Part shown: positions 8,975 through 20,049 of the stretch, piece by piece
Numbering within the stretch: the stretch's first letter is position 1
How the letters are laid out: each line of letters starts with the position of its first letter
From: Cocos nucifera
Lineage: Eukaryota > Streptophyta > Magnoliopsida > Arecales > Arecaceae
Assembly: GCA_006176705.1 (NCBI GenBank)
Contig: QRFJ01000503.1
Location: 511,089 to 575,088, forward strand
Length of the DNA: 64,000 nucleotides
Reading direction: 5' to 3'
The notes under the pieces: model-generated
Database searches by the model: none
Told to the model about the DNA's origin: nothing
The model's input: only the letters and a program-made list of their open reading frames with translations
Program-made: the position numbers and the translations under genes

Positions 8975-10455
8975 TTACGACAGTGCCCTTCGTCGATCTT
9001 CAGGCTGGCGTCGAATGAATTTACCCAGTCGTCCCTTTCTAACGAGCTCCTCGAATTCATCTCGGGGTTGGATGCACTTCTCAGTGTCGTGGCCGTGATC
9101 GTGATGGTAGAGGCAATACTTGCTTCGGTCATGTTTATTTGGAGGAGATCGTAATCCTTCTGGTCTTGGCAGTTGGTTCTTAACTTCGGTGAAGATCTGA
9201 GTTCGAGGAGCGTTGAGGGGGGCATAGTCATGAAATCTTTTGGAATGAGGGCTTCTTCGCACTTCTCTGTAAGCTCGAGGAGTTCGGGCCCGCCTGCTAC
9301 CGGAGGGAGTCCGTGAGCACGGTCGAACTTCATTCGGCTCCCCATTGCCTGCCAGCCGCTCTCTTAAGGCTTCTTCATCCTTCAACTTGAAGGCTTCTTC
9401 TGCACGGACGTATCTCTCGGCCCGAGCCAGTAGATCGGTGAAGTCCCTGGGGTACCTTTTCTTTAGGGAGAATAGCAAGTTATTTTTTTGAAGGCCGCCC
9501 TTGAGTGTGGCTATCGCGATAGATTGGTCCAAGTCCTGGACTTCCAATGCCGCAGCGTTAAATCGGATGACATAAGCCCGGATGGATTCCCCTTGCTTCT
9601 GCTTGACGTTCATCAGGGAATCTGAAACTCGGCTCGATCATCGGCTGCTGATGAAATGAGCCACGAATAGACTGCTCATCTGGTCAAAAGAGAAGATAGT
9701 ACTTGGCTTCAACGTCGAGTACCAGTTCCTCGCTGGTCCCTTTAAGATAGATGAGAAGGCTCGGCACAGCATGGCATCTGAAGGTCGTGAAGCAGCACCA
9801 TGATTTGGAAGGCGTCCAGATGATCAACCGGATCAGAGGCCCCATCGTAACTTTCAAGTTGAGGAAGCTTGAAGTTCGGCGGGATGGGCTCTTGCATTAT
9901 TTGGAGGGAGAAAGGGGGATCGGCCCGGACGTCGGCATGATGAGCCGGGACGATGTGGCCGAGCTCTTCAATCCATCGATCCATCTTCCGCAATCTGTGA
10001 TCGAGGACGTCATTTCGGTTGCAGATCTTGGGGGGCTTCCGACTACAAATGGAGAAGGTCTCCCCGAGAAGAGAACCATGATCCGAACATGGATCCTCAG
10101 CTTTCTGCTTCCTCTTCTCAGGAGCGATGGGTACATTGGCCCTAGTACTCTTCCTTGGGGCCAGTTCTCGATATTCTGATGGTGTATTTTCTGATGGAGT
10201 CGCCACCGGGGGCTGCTGCATAGCCTGCAATGCCTCCATGAGGCCATGGATCTGTCGGACAAGCAGGTCGAACTGCTTCACATCCACCGTGGGTGCAGGT
10301 GGAACCTGAGCCGTCGGGGCTGAAGACGGATCCAGATGGGATCGGGCCACGGAGGCCACCGAGCGTCGTGCCGAAGCTCTCCTGGATGGCATTTTCTCTT
10401 CGAAAGAGAAAGGAGAGATCTCCGGAGTGGGAAGAGAAAAGTCATCGCCGAGCAC
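8975..10455 (-). pseudogene. Gag polyprotein of A2, frameshifted
   Basis: The N-terminal part reads minus from 10455 to 9742, with a basic/Pro-rich leader and then the conserved block 'FKLPQLESYDGASDPVDHLD' that opens the Retrotrans_gag domain. The frame then breaks. The C-terminal part resumes at 9613 (MNVKQKQGESIRAYVIRFN, FSLKKRYPRDFTDLLARAERY) and runs to 8975, ending in a CX2H-type nucleocapsid motif YCLYHHDHGHDTEKC. The middle of the capsid (about 9740-9615) has lost frame. As the structural protein, Gag would package element RNA in cytoplasmic particles. Without pol it could work only with help from another element. Confidence 0.8.
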
Positions 10456-10488
10456 TCCTTTAAGAATAAGGGGACCTCGGAGGTTCGC

Positions 10489-10509
10489 GCCCTTCCTCTA
10501 GTGCCAATC
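10489..10509 (-). promoter_or_regulatory. Primer-binding region of A2
   Basis: The minus strand directly after the 5' LTR reads GATTGGCACTAGAGGAAGGGC. It resembles TTGGCGCTAGAAGGAGGGC next to the family B LTR (39095-39113), so both families probably use the same type of tRNA primer. I did not assign the tRNA. Confidence 0.6.
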
Positions 10510-11299
10510 TGTTGACGCAGAAACTGATCGTCGTTGAAGTCTGCTAGAGTGGAGGCCGATGAGGTCGCCGATGGGGACCTGTAAAATAAAGTTCCATCCG
10601 GAGTCGGTGGGGGGTGGCTCCGGGAGGACCCTCCGACGATCAAGTTAGCTCTGGCCAACAGGAATGGAGTGCTCGGAATGAGTTCCGAAGCTTGGAGAAG
10701 AAGAGGAGAGCTTAGAGATCAGAGAGATTAGAGATTAGCATATCTGGAGGATCCTTTATAGGCGGAGCTTAGTTGATGGCGATGGCCATACCACCGTATG
10801 GAGCTCGGTACGGAGAGGAAGGCGTCTCAGGCGGTTGGTGACAGCCATACTGGCAAGTCGTGGGCTGCATGGGGCTGGTTACGGAGAGAGTAGTGATGAC
10901 CATATCGTCCGATCTTGTTGCCTATTGCAGACTGATGGCGATAGTTCGTCCAAAAGAGTTCGGACTTGTAGAAGAGTCCGACTGAAGGAAAAGCTCGGGA
11001 GGAGTTCGGCTGTAGAAAAATTCGGAGGAGCTCGGCCGCTGAAGGGATAGCCACTTGGGGAGTTCGGTCGAGAGGCGACCGCTGAGGAGTTCGGGCGTCG
11101 GGGGATTCCATTAAAGCTCGACCGCTTGGAGTCCAAGGAGCTCAGCCGCTAAGTAGTTCGACCGGCTGAACGGATTCGAAGGAGCTCGGATGCTAGGGGT
11201 TCGGCTGAAGCCCATCTGTTGAAGCTCTTCTGCGGCTAGTGGTTGCATTAGACTGAGTATCGAGCTAGACTTCGGCGGGAGCGAGATTTATCTCCAATA
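10510..11299 (-). repeat. 5' LTR of A2
   Basis: 790 bp from TGTTGACGCAG to ATCTCCAATA. The terminal CA has mutated to TA compared with the CCCCAACA end of its partner at 7666. It is the promoter-bearing LTR of the minus-strand element. The open frames across it are shadows. Confidence 0.85.
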
Positions 11300-11922
11300 A
11301 TATGGATCATTATCTTCCATTTTACTGTATCATCATTAATTTTAAACTTGAGAAAAATAGACTCATCTTGAGAGAATAGTATTTCATGTCCAACGGTGAA
11401 GATGATCATGATGCTGAATGGGTAGGATTTGGGCCGTGATTGCATCATTCTGACCGTAGATTTGCTTTTTGACGAGGTTTCCCCATCCGTGGATTGGGCC
11501 ACTTTCGAATTGCAATGACATGGGTCGGTGCCCTTTTGTAAGTCCAAGTTGGTGAATCCCACTCTTGATGGTGTCGGGTCCATCACCCGGGGTGCTGCGT
11601 TCCCACGGCAAATCGGCAAAGAGAATCGTGAAACAAAATTGATCAGAACTATTCCAATGATTTACTTCCATTGGACGGTCTTGATCTAATTGTAGCTCGA
11701 GGGACAGGTTTTCTTGATTTCGTGCAATCATCTACCATAGGAAGATGAGTGAGGTATAGGATGCAGACAGATGCATGATGGTACACCAATAATTTCATGT
11801 TATTTTCTAAGTATTATCTTAATCGCTCTAATACTGCCGGGACTTGCAAAGGCCTCCCCTCTACGTAAACCATCCTGCTTTCCTATCAACGTCTCTAGCA
11901 GCAGCAGCCCTTTCCTTGTCAA
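11300..11922. other. Unique-looking DNA between A2 and the copia element
   Basis: 622 bp of moderate GC. The minus strand is open across 11731-11384 in overlapping frames, but the predicted peptides match nothing I recognise. Before the copia insertion this sequence was continuous with 22329 onward. Confidence 0.4.
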
Positions 11923-14214
11923 TGTTAGATATATGTACCCTAGAAGCTAGAATTGGCTGACACTTGTAATACACTTTTAGGAGCAAAATTATAATTTTAA
12001 CTAATATCAATAAAATGAATTATTTTCTATCACATATGTGTATTTAGTGTCTATGATACATCCTTTGAGTTAATGGTAATGATAATTCATATTTTCAAAA
12101 GTTAAAAATTTAAGACATGAATAATCATTATTAACTCATAAAATGCTCCCGACCATAAGATCATCACGAGGATGGTGATTGATCCGAAAGGTTGGTATAC
12201 AATCGCTTCTCTTTAGTAGATGAGTCTTGAGTCTACGGTGTGGAGACACCAGAGCGAGAGTACAGGTACTCGTTAGAGAACGAGGGCACTGAGCGTGACC
12301 ACCTCGAGTAGTCATTAGGGAGTCTACCTTCTCGTCAATGACTGACTCGATGCTGCAGTAGTGTGTCTGGTTCTTTGACCTGAGGTGCATCGGCAGTTCA
12401 CCTTGAGGGTGTTATAGTTTGACTACACCATTACTCGGTCTCCTAGCCATATGGAATCCTGAGGTGTATGTTGGCTATAGCATGTTCATTGTAGGAACTG
12501 GATAGCATCAAGATGGAATCTATCTACCTCGGTGGTAGAGGAGCAGCCCTATGATGATCATGAGAATCAAGTCCAGAAGCCCATGGCCATGGCAGAGTGA
12601 AATAATAGAAAGAGTTTCTATTTAGGATTTTCACATTGGACTTGAATCGAATGATTACATCATATGATAGAGACTAGGGTTTGACGAGTTCACCTTAACC
12701 CTAATCTGATCGGGGCTCAAGATAGAAGAACTTAATCACACAGGTAGCTGCACCAAGAGGTTCGCATTCAGCTCTGATGGGTTGCCACCATATACTGCTA
12801 GGTGTCACTGGTGGATTTTGGGAGCAATTAGAATGATTTAGATGATCGATCATTCTAGCTGTTCGAATCAGAAGAGTTCTGATCCATCGAAAGGAGTTTC
12901 GATGATGTCGATGATAGAGATCATGACATATCCCATTACCATACAGAACTGAACCTAACTGGGTCACACAAACAAGGGTTTGAATCTGGTGATCATCAAT
13001 TGAACTGATCTAGTTCAATTGATCTGAATGAGATTCAATTAGGTTCAAGAAAATCGTGCTAGCACTCGATTGAACCTAACGTTCTTCTTTTACTATCATA
13101 AATAGTTGTCCTGACTGAGCCAAAGGAGTTTGTGCTCAATCAGAGGCCTTCACTTGGTCTGACTGGAGCTTGTCCAAGTCAGAAAAGGTTGTCTTATTTT
13201 GTAAGACATTACCTGCCATTTTTGGTCACCTGCCATTTCTGTTCCTTTGACTTTGGTCAAAAGTTGACCTTTGACTGGTCAAATGTTGACCATTGACACT
13301 TTGACTTTTGTCCACATGTCATGCACCTATTGGAGAGCTGGTGGGGGCCTGTCCCCCTGCCAGAACCTGGCAAGGAGGAGGGCGCACGCCACCCTTGGCG
13401 TGTGCCCAAGCTGGAGGCGCCCAGGAGTCCCTGTTGGATAGGGACTCCATCTCCTTTTTGGATTCCAATTAGAGTTCTCCTAAGAACCAACTTTGACTGG
13501 TCTTAGGCGCCCTCTAAGGAGGAATCCAGGGGACTCTATTTCCACCAATCAGATTTAGATCTGATTTCACAAAGGGTTGTGATTGGTTGGGAAGAAGAGG
13601 AGTTGGATCACAGCTTAGTCTATAAATAAGACCCTGCGCCCAACTCAAATTAAGATTGGAATAACAATTCTCCACGCCCCAAGGCTGCTTCTCCTCTCCT
13701 CCTCCATGCCAAACCCACCTTCTCCCTCTCCTCTCCACGTCCAAAAGGAGTTTTGGACCTTGGTTGGTGCGATCCAGATCAAGAGAAAGGCGACTGAAAG
13801 CTAGAAGGCTGCGCTGCTGCAAAGGACAACTGCTGATCTTCAAAAGGAGTTTTGAAGATCCTCCAGATCAGATCCAGATCTAATTTTTGGAGATGTGATA
13901 GAGAAGAAGAGGATCTCCAGATCCAACCTGAGTGGATACCGGTAGAGGCCAGGCACTTGCGTGGCTAGATCCAGAACCTTCCGCTGCTTACAGGATCATC
14001 AACGGGTAATAGGATTACCCACTATCAAGGTAAATTAAATTTGATTTAATTTATTTAAATTTTATTTTAATTATTAAAATAATAAGAATTAAGATCTAAA
14101 ATATCAAGATCTGATTAGATCAAAGAGAAAAATTTTTGAAATATATCTCTTGATCTGATCAGATCTGAACGAACCTGGACCGGAAATCAGGATTTTTTCC
14201 TTCAACTGGTATCA
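11923..14214 (+). repeat. 5' LTR of copia element
   Basis: 2292 bp from TGTTAGATATATG to TTCCTTCA. It is nearly collinear with 20050-22323, with scattered substitutions and small indels, indicating an insertion of some age. A TATA-like 'CTATAAATAAGACC' at about 13620-13633 is a plausible promoter, with transcription starting just downstream. Short frames inside it are not genes. Confidence 0.92.
13620..13633 (+). promoter_or_regulatory. TATA box in the copia 5' LTR
   Basis: CTATAAATAAGACC lies about 590 bp before the LTR end, and the same sequence is present in the 3' LTR near 21747-21760. It suits the U3/R boundary of the LTR promoter. Assigned by motif only. Confidence 0.5.
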
Positions 14215-14216
14215 GA

Positions 14217-14229
14217 GCCAAGGTTCTAA
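14217..14229 (+). promoter_or_regulatory. Primer-binding site, initiator tRNA-Met type
   Basis: TGGTATCAGAGCC begins 2 bp after the LTR end. TGGTATCAGAGC is complementary to the 3' end of plant initiator tRNA-Met and is the standard copia primer site. Confidence 0.92.
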
Positions 14230-16085
14230 AAGTGTTTAGATCTAATTTTAAATTTATTTTAATTAAAAAATAAAGTGATTTTAGATGTCACATGAGATGT
14301 GATCAGATCTAAAATCAAAAAAATTAAAATTAAATGATTTGGATCTAAGATTAGAAAATATGCATGACTAGTTCTAAGAATAGAATAGTTCTATAGAATA
14401 GTCTTGCATGTTTTTAATTTAATTTGATTAAATCATATTTTAGATCTATTTATTTACTATTTTTTGATATTATAATTATTATAATAACATCTAAAAAATA
14501 GTAAATAAAAATTATTTAATTTTAAAATATCATATGAGATATGATTGATGCATGTCTAGACTAGTTGTAGAATAGTTCTACATAATTATCTAGATTAGAA
14601 TTTATTTTGATTAGATCAATTTAAATCTAATTTTTTAGATTATTATGAGATAATTTAGATCTAAAAATATGCATGATTTGATACATGAGATGTATGCAAA
14701 ATATGCCATGATTAGATCTAATTTGTATATGAGATATATGATATAGATCTAAAACTGTTTTGTAGTATTGCATGTTCCTGATTAAGGCGTTCCTCTTGGC
14801 CGTCCGGTCATAAGAATGAAGAAGGGTTTAAAGGCCCTCTCCTTCCCATTCGATGGGGTGTTCTTATGATGTGTAGGGGTGCTGCGTGTTCGTCCTTAAT
14901 CAGAAATCCAAAACTTACTTTCTGCAAAACCCTAGATCCTGAAACCCTAGGATTTATTGTGCATATTTTGTTTATGAACCCTACTTAATTAAAGAATTAA
15001 GATTATGGAAATATTAATTAGGTCTAAAATTGAGAATTTCAGATCTAAGACATATTCATAATACTGGGTTCGGGCTTGGGTAGCTCAATTAGGTCTAAGC
15101 GGTTGATCAAACCGAATCAAGAGTTGGTTAGATGGGATCAACAATGCTTAAATTGACCAGCCTAATAGGATTAAGTCTGGGTCAAGATCGAGTCACGATC
15201 AAGCAAGACCTAATTAGGCTCAGAGGTTAGAGTCTGGATTGTAGGCTAACCCAATTGGTTCTGACTCAACAATTTGGTGTCTAAGGTAAGTTTGGCACAT
15301 ACGACCGACTGGATTTTTAATTGGAAGCTACTCGACCTGAATGCATTCTTGTACGAGTTAATGGCATATTCCTTCCACCGTCTCACTTACCTGGCCATAT
15401 CTGTTGACACAGTTCTGATCTGAGGTGGTCAATAATCCGAGCTAACCCATGCCACTAGGTTAGTCATAATTGTTATGACTATGACAAGTCTAGTTTAATG
15501 AGACCTGAATCAATTCTCCCTAAGAAAAGATTAAGTCTGAGGTCTTCCACCATTGTAGATGTGCGGGCCCTTCCCGGGGTTGATTGTTCTCGGCTGGATA
15601 CAGTGGCTCAGTTGCACCGGGAAGATGCAACCATGTCTATTAGGCATTGGATGCTATGGGCTGGAGGATGAGTTGGGCTCAATATTTCGGATACGGTGAG
15701 AGACTCAATTAGGAACCCAGTCTATGCAAATGGTGGGTCTGACTTAACTAAGGAGTGGATCAATATTTTCGGATACGGTGAGATTCATGAATTAGAGACC
15801 AAGTTTGGGTGCACCATGATTAGAGAATCATTGAACAAGAGTTGTTCACTCATTGGCTAACCCATCACCAATAACTGTTAGGTGAGGTGATGAGTCAGTT
15901 GGTGAGACCGCACCACCCACTAGAAATCATTAATCATGGAGATTTTTCGCATCTCTACAGAGGGAGTGTAGGGATCCAAGAAAATAGTGGGAGCTAATTT
16001 GTTTAAAAATAAAATTTTCCTAAATAAATTGGTCAAGTCAATAATTACAGTATCTAACTAGAATCTTTGACTCTCTACAGGAAAA
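14230..16085 (+). other. Untranslated leader of copia element
   Basis: 1.85 kb without a usable frame. It is AT-rich up to 14760. An inverted pair CTGATTAAGG (about 14778) and CCTTAATCAG (about 14900) encloses 110 bp and could form an RNA stem in the packaged transcript. The later part repeats short phrases such as CAATTAGG and GGATACGGTGAGA. Such leaders carry packaging signals in LTR elements; that role is inferred here. Confidence 0.6.
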
Positions 16086-16950
16086 ATGTCTGCGTCCAAC
16101 CCATTAGCACGTATCCTGGACACACATAGACTGACTGGACCCAATTATAAAGATTGGCTCAGGAACTACAAAATTATTTTGGGTTTCCGAGAAGTTAACC
16201 ATGTATTGGACCAGGACCCTCCCACCTTACCAGCCCGTCCATCCACTGAACAGAGAGCATCTCTGGAAAAATGGATAGACGAAGATAATAAGGCCAGATA
16301 TTACATGTTGGGCTCGATGTCTGATGAGCTCCAGCGCCAACATGAAGATATCGGGACTGCTCGCCAAATGTTGGCTCACCTGCAGGAGATGTTTGGTGAA
16401 CAGAGTCGCGCAGCCAAATATCAAGTCACGAAATGACTTTTTAAGGCTAAGATGCGTGATGGGCAGTCAGTCCAAGATCACTGTCTGATGATGATCAAGG
16501 ACATGGAAGAGCTTGAGAAGCTCGGTGTGAAGTTAGACTTGGATCTGCAGAATGATATTATTCTGCAATCCTTGACTGATGCATATGGGCAATTCATCAT
16601 GAATTACCACATGCATAAACTTCAAAATTCCTTGGCCGAATTAATGAATATGCTGGTTACCGCTGAGCTTTCTATGAAAGGTTCTAAAGGCTCAGTTCTT
16701 GCTATGGAAATGGACTTCTTCCAAAAGAAAGTCTTATGGAAAGAAAAAGAAGTCTGTGAAAAAGCAAGAAGGTGGAAGGAACAAAGAAGAAGAAGGCAGA
16801 AGCCGAAGAAAAGGCCGATGTCAAAGGAAAGTATTTTCCATTGCAACAGCGACGGCCATTGGAAGCGGAACTGCCCTACTTACCTGGCCACCCTGAAGAA
16901 CAAGAAGGAAGGTCCTTCTGGAGGTATGCTCGTTATTGAGTCTAACCTTA
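16086..16950 (+). pseudogene. Copia gag (capsid and nucleocapsid), interrupted
   Basis: The start is ATG 16086, directly after the leader. Residues 1-116 hold the capsid N-terminus. A TGA at 16434-16436 breaks the frame, which then continues in the same phase with the QSVQDHCLMMIKDMEEL block typical of copia Gag. The nucleocapsid finger is present as FHCNSDGHWKRNC near 16840-16870, but the first cysteine of the CX2CX4HX4C pattern is lost. Gag would form the virus-like particle; this copy cannot make an intact protein. Confidence 0.88.
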
Positions 16951-18240
16951 CGGTTTCTTCTGCATCCAGTTGGGTGCTTGACTCTGGTTCTAGTGCTCAT
17001 CTGTGCACTTCCATGCAGGGTCTTGAGGATAGCAGGAGGCTGAGGGATGGAGACATGATCCTACGCATCGGTAATGGAGCAAGAGTTGCTGCAGTAGCCG
17101 TGGGAAACATACCCTCTTCGATTACCATCTGGTTTAGACTTAGTTTTGAAAGACTGTTATTATGTGCCTGCAGCTAGCAGGAATTTGATTTCTGTTTCAT
17201 GCTTAGCACAAGAAGGCTATGTGATTACCTTCTTTAAGGACCATTGTAACATTCTTTATGAAAGAAATAAAATTGCAAATGGTTTTCTTATTAATGGTCT
17301 TTATCAGCTACATATTGATGTACCTGTTCTAACTATCGAGCAAAACGTGAATGCCAAACGACCTAGGGATAGTCCAAATGATAGATATCTATGGCACCTG
17401 AGATTAGGTCATATAGCAGAAGATAGGATCAACAAATTGGAGAAAAATGGGCTATTGAGTCCATTGACTTTCCGAGTCATATCCAACTTGTGAATCTTGT
17501 CTTCAAGGCAAAATGACTAAACTCCCTTTTGTTGGACATGGGGAGAGGGCCACAGATCTCCTTGCCCTAGTACATACTGATGTGTGCGGCCCATTTGATG
17601 TGCCGGCTAGAGGCAATTTTGTCTACTTCATTACCTTTACCGATGATCTGTCTAGGTATGGGTATGTGTATCTTATGAGACACAAGTCTGAAGCTTTTGA
17701 AAAGTTCAAAGAATTCAGACATGAAGTAGAAAAATAAACTGGAAAACCCATTAAGGTTCTTCGATCAGATCGAGGAGGTGAATACCTTAGCCAGAAATTC
17801 CTAGACTATCTCAAGGAAATGGCATAGTCTCTCAATGGACTCCACCAGGAACACCTCAACTCAAAGAGTTTCAGAATGGAGAAATCGGACTCTATTGGAT
17901 ATGGTCCGATCCATGATGAGCTTCACAGACCTTCCTGATTTTCTTTGGGGACACTCATTGTTAACTTCAATTTATCTACTGAATAGGGTTTTCCTCTAAA
18001 ACCGTTCCTACCACACCGTATGAGATATGGCATGGTAAGAAACCAAGTCTGAGTCATCTCAGAATTTGGGGTTGTCCGGCTCATGTCAAAAGACAACAAG
18101 CGGACAAGTTAGAGTTTAGGTCCTTTAGAGCTCGATTCATAGGATATCCTAAAGAGTCATTAGGATACTATTTCTACATTCCAGAAGACCACAATGTGAT
18201 TGTGAGTCGACATGCCATCTTTCTTGAAAAATAGTTTATT
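16951..18240 (+). pseudogene. Copia protease and integrase, multiply frameshifted
   Basis: The protease active site is recognisable as WVLDSGSSAHLCTS near 16970. The GAG-pre-integrase segment contains WHLRLGHIAEDRINKLEKNG (near 17393-17450). The integrase core has its first aspartate in ALVHTDVCGPF (about 17570) and the second in RSDRGGEY (about 17765). The glutamate region near 17875 is garbled by a frameshift. Stops at about 17736 and 17826 and several phase changes separate the pieces. These enzymes would mature the particle and insert element DNA into the chromosome. Confidence 0.85.
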
Positions 18241-18428
18241 CAAGATAGCGGCATTGGAAAGCAGATTAAGCTTGATGAGAAAGTCTCACAAGTACAACGA
18301 GCTAAGGACCAATTGGAACCAAATCAGGTTGAGCCAATAAGAACACTACCTCCTCCACCTCGTAGATCGGAAAGAGTTTTCCATCCCCTGAAAGATACTT
18401 AGGTATTATTTCAGAGGAAGTAGAGAAA

Positions 18429-20035
18429 ATGTTCCTCGTAGGTAATGGTGCTCATGGTGATGATCCCAAAACCTACAATGAGGCGATATCAGATATCGAC
18501 TCTGAGAAATGGCTAGAGGCAATGAAGTCAGAAATTGACTCGATGCACTCAAACCAAGTCTGGACCTTGGTAGATCCACCAGAAGGTATAGTACCTATTG
18601 GGTGTAAATGGATCTTCAAGAGAAAGATTGGTGCAGATGGGAATGTGGAGACATTCAAGGCTAGACTAGTGGCAAAAGGTTATAGTCAATGCGAAGGCAT
18701 TGACTATCAGGATACCTTTTTTCCAGTAGCTATGCTAAAATCCATCCGCACATTGCTTGCCGTTGCAGCCTATTTCGATTATGAAATATGGCAAATGGAT
18801 GTGAAAACGGCATTCTTAAATGGATATCTTGAGGAAGATATCTATATGGAACAGCCGCTAGGTTTCACATCCAGTGATACTGATCACAAGGTTTGCAAGC
18901 TGCAAAGGTCCATATATGGACTTAAGCAAGCATCTCGGAGCTGGAACACTCGTTTCAATGATGTGATCAAAATAGTTTGGTTTCATCAAAAATGAAGAGG
19001 AACCATGTGTTTTCAAAAAGGTCAGTGGGAGCGCTGTTGTCTTCCTCGTATTGTACGTGGATGACATCCTCCTTATTGGGAATGATATTCCCATGTTGAC
19101 AACAGTCAAATTATGGTTGTCCAAGGAATTCTCCATGAAAGACCTAGGTGAAGCATCCTTTATTCTAGGAATTAAGGTCTATAGGGATAGACCGAATAGG
19201 ATGCTAGGACTTTCACAGAAGATGTACATAGAGAAAGTACTAAAGAGGTTTAGTATGGAAAACTCTAAGAGGGGATTAATACCCTTCAGACATGGTATTC
19301 ATCTTTCCAAGAAGATGTGCCCTAGCACACCTGAGGAAATAGAATCGCATGAGCAAGATCCCTTATGCTTCTGCAATAGGGAGCCTCATGTATGCCATGC
19401 TATGTACACGACCTGATATAGCCCATGCTGTGAGTGTCACAAGCAGATATCAGTCAAATCCAGGTGAAGAACACTGGACTTCTGTGAAATGTATCCTTAA
19501 GTACTTGAGAAGAACTAAGGATATGATGTTGGTCTTTGGTAACGGAGAACTCCAAGTCTAGGGATACACAGACTCGGATTTCATGTCCGATATAGATGAT
19601 CGAAAGTCGACATCTGGGAGTCTGTTTGTGTGCAATGGTGGTGCTGTCAGCTGGAAGAGTTCCAAGCAAACTGTGATAGCAGATTCCACCATGGAAGCAG
19701 AATATATCGCTGCATCAGAGGCTGCGAAGGAAGCATTCTGGTACAAGAAGTTTGCTGCAGAAATTGGAGTAATGCCATCAGATGCCATTCCTCTGTACTG
19801 CGACAACAATGGCGCCATAGCCCTTGCTAAGGAGCCGAGGTCTCACCAAAAATCCAAGCACATTGAGCGGAGATACCACCTCATCCGTGATTACCTCGAG
19901 AAGGGTTACGTCGAGGTCAAGAGAGTCAACTCCACAGATAATGTGGCAGACCCACTTACAAAGCCGTTGGGCCAGCAGAAGATCGAAGCCCACCTTGAGA
20001 AGATGGGACTTAGACTTGTAGCCAATTGGCTTTAG
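18429..20035 (+). pseudogene. Copia reverse transcriptase and RNase H, frameshifted
   Basis: The RT_2 domain opens with WLEAMKSEIDSMHSNQVW and continues through GCKWIFKRKIG and QMDVKTAFLNGYLEEDIYM. The frame breaks near 18990. The catalytic motif YVDDILLIGND lies at 19051-19083. RNase H follows (19570-20035), with DIDDRKSTSGSLF, STMEAEYIAASEAAKEAFW and a KHIERRYHLIRD end; its final frame from 19583 is open for 150 codons. These activities copy element RNA to DNA. At least three frame changes make it non-functional. Confidence 0.9.
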
Positions 20036-20036
20036 G

Positions 20037-20049
20037 ATAAGTGGGAGAT
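20037..20049 (+). promoter_or_regulatory. Polypurine tract of copia element
   Basis: AAGTGGGAGAT immediately precedes the TGTTAGATATATG start of the 3' LTR, as in other copia elements. Confidence 0.8.

Larger units (their letters stand above)
6875..11299 (-). mobile_element. Family A Ty3/gypsy (Tat-like) element, copy A2, non-autonomous
   Basis: An element with both LTRs (6875-7666 and 10510-11299) and gag on the minus strand, 4.4 kb long. Minus-strand order: 5' LTR, primer-binding region, gag (10455-8975), a very short pol remnant (8960-8690), a repeat array (8640-7740), polypurine tract (7686-7667), 3' LTR. Protease, reverse transcriptase, RNase H and the integrase core are absent. The 5-bp flanks are TAATG (6870-6874) and ATATG (11300-11304), an imperfect duplication. 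It needs proteins in trans, which A3 could once have supplied. Confidence 0.85.
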
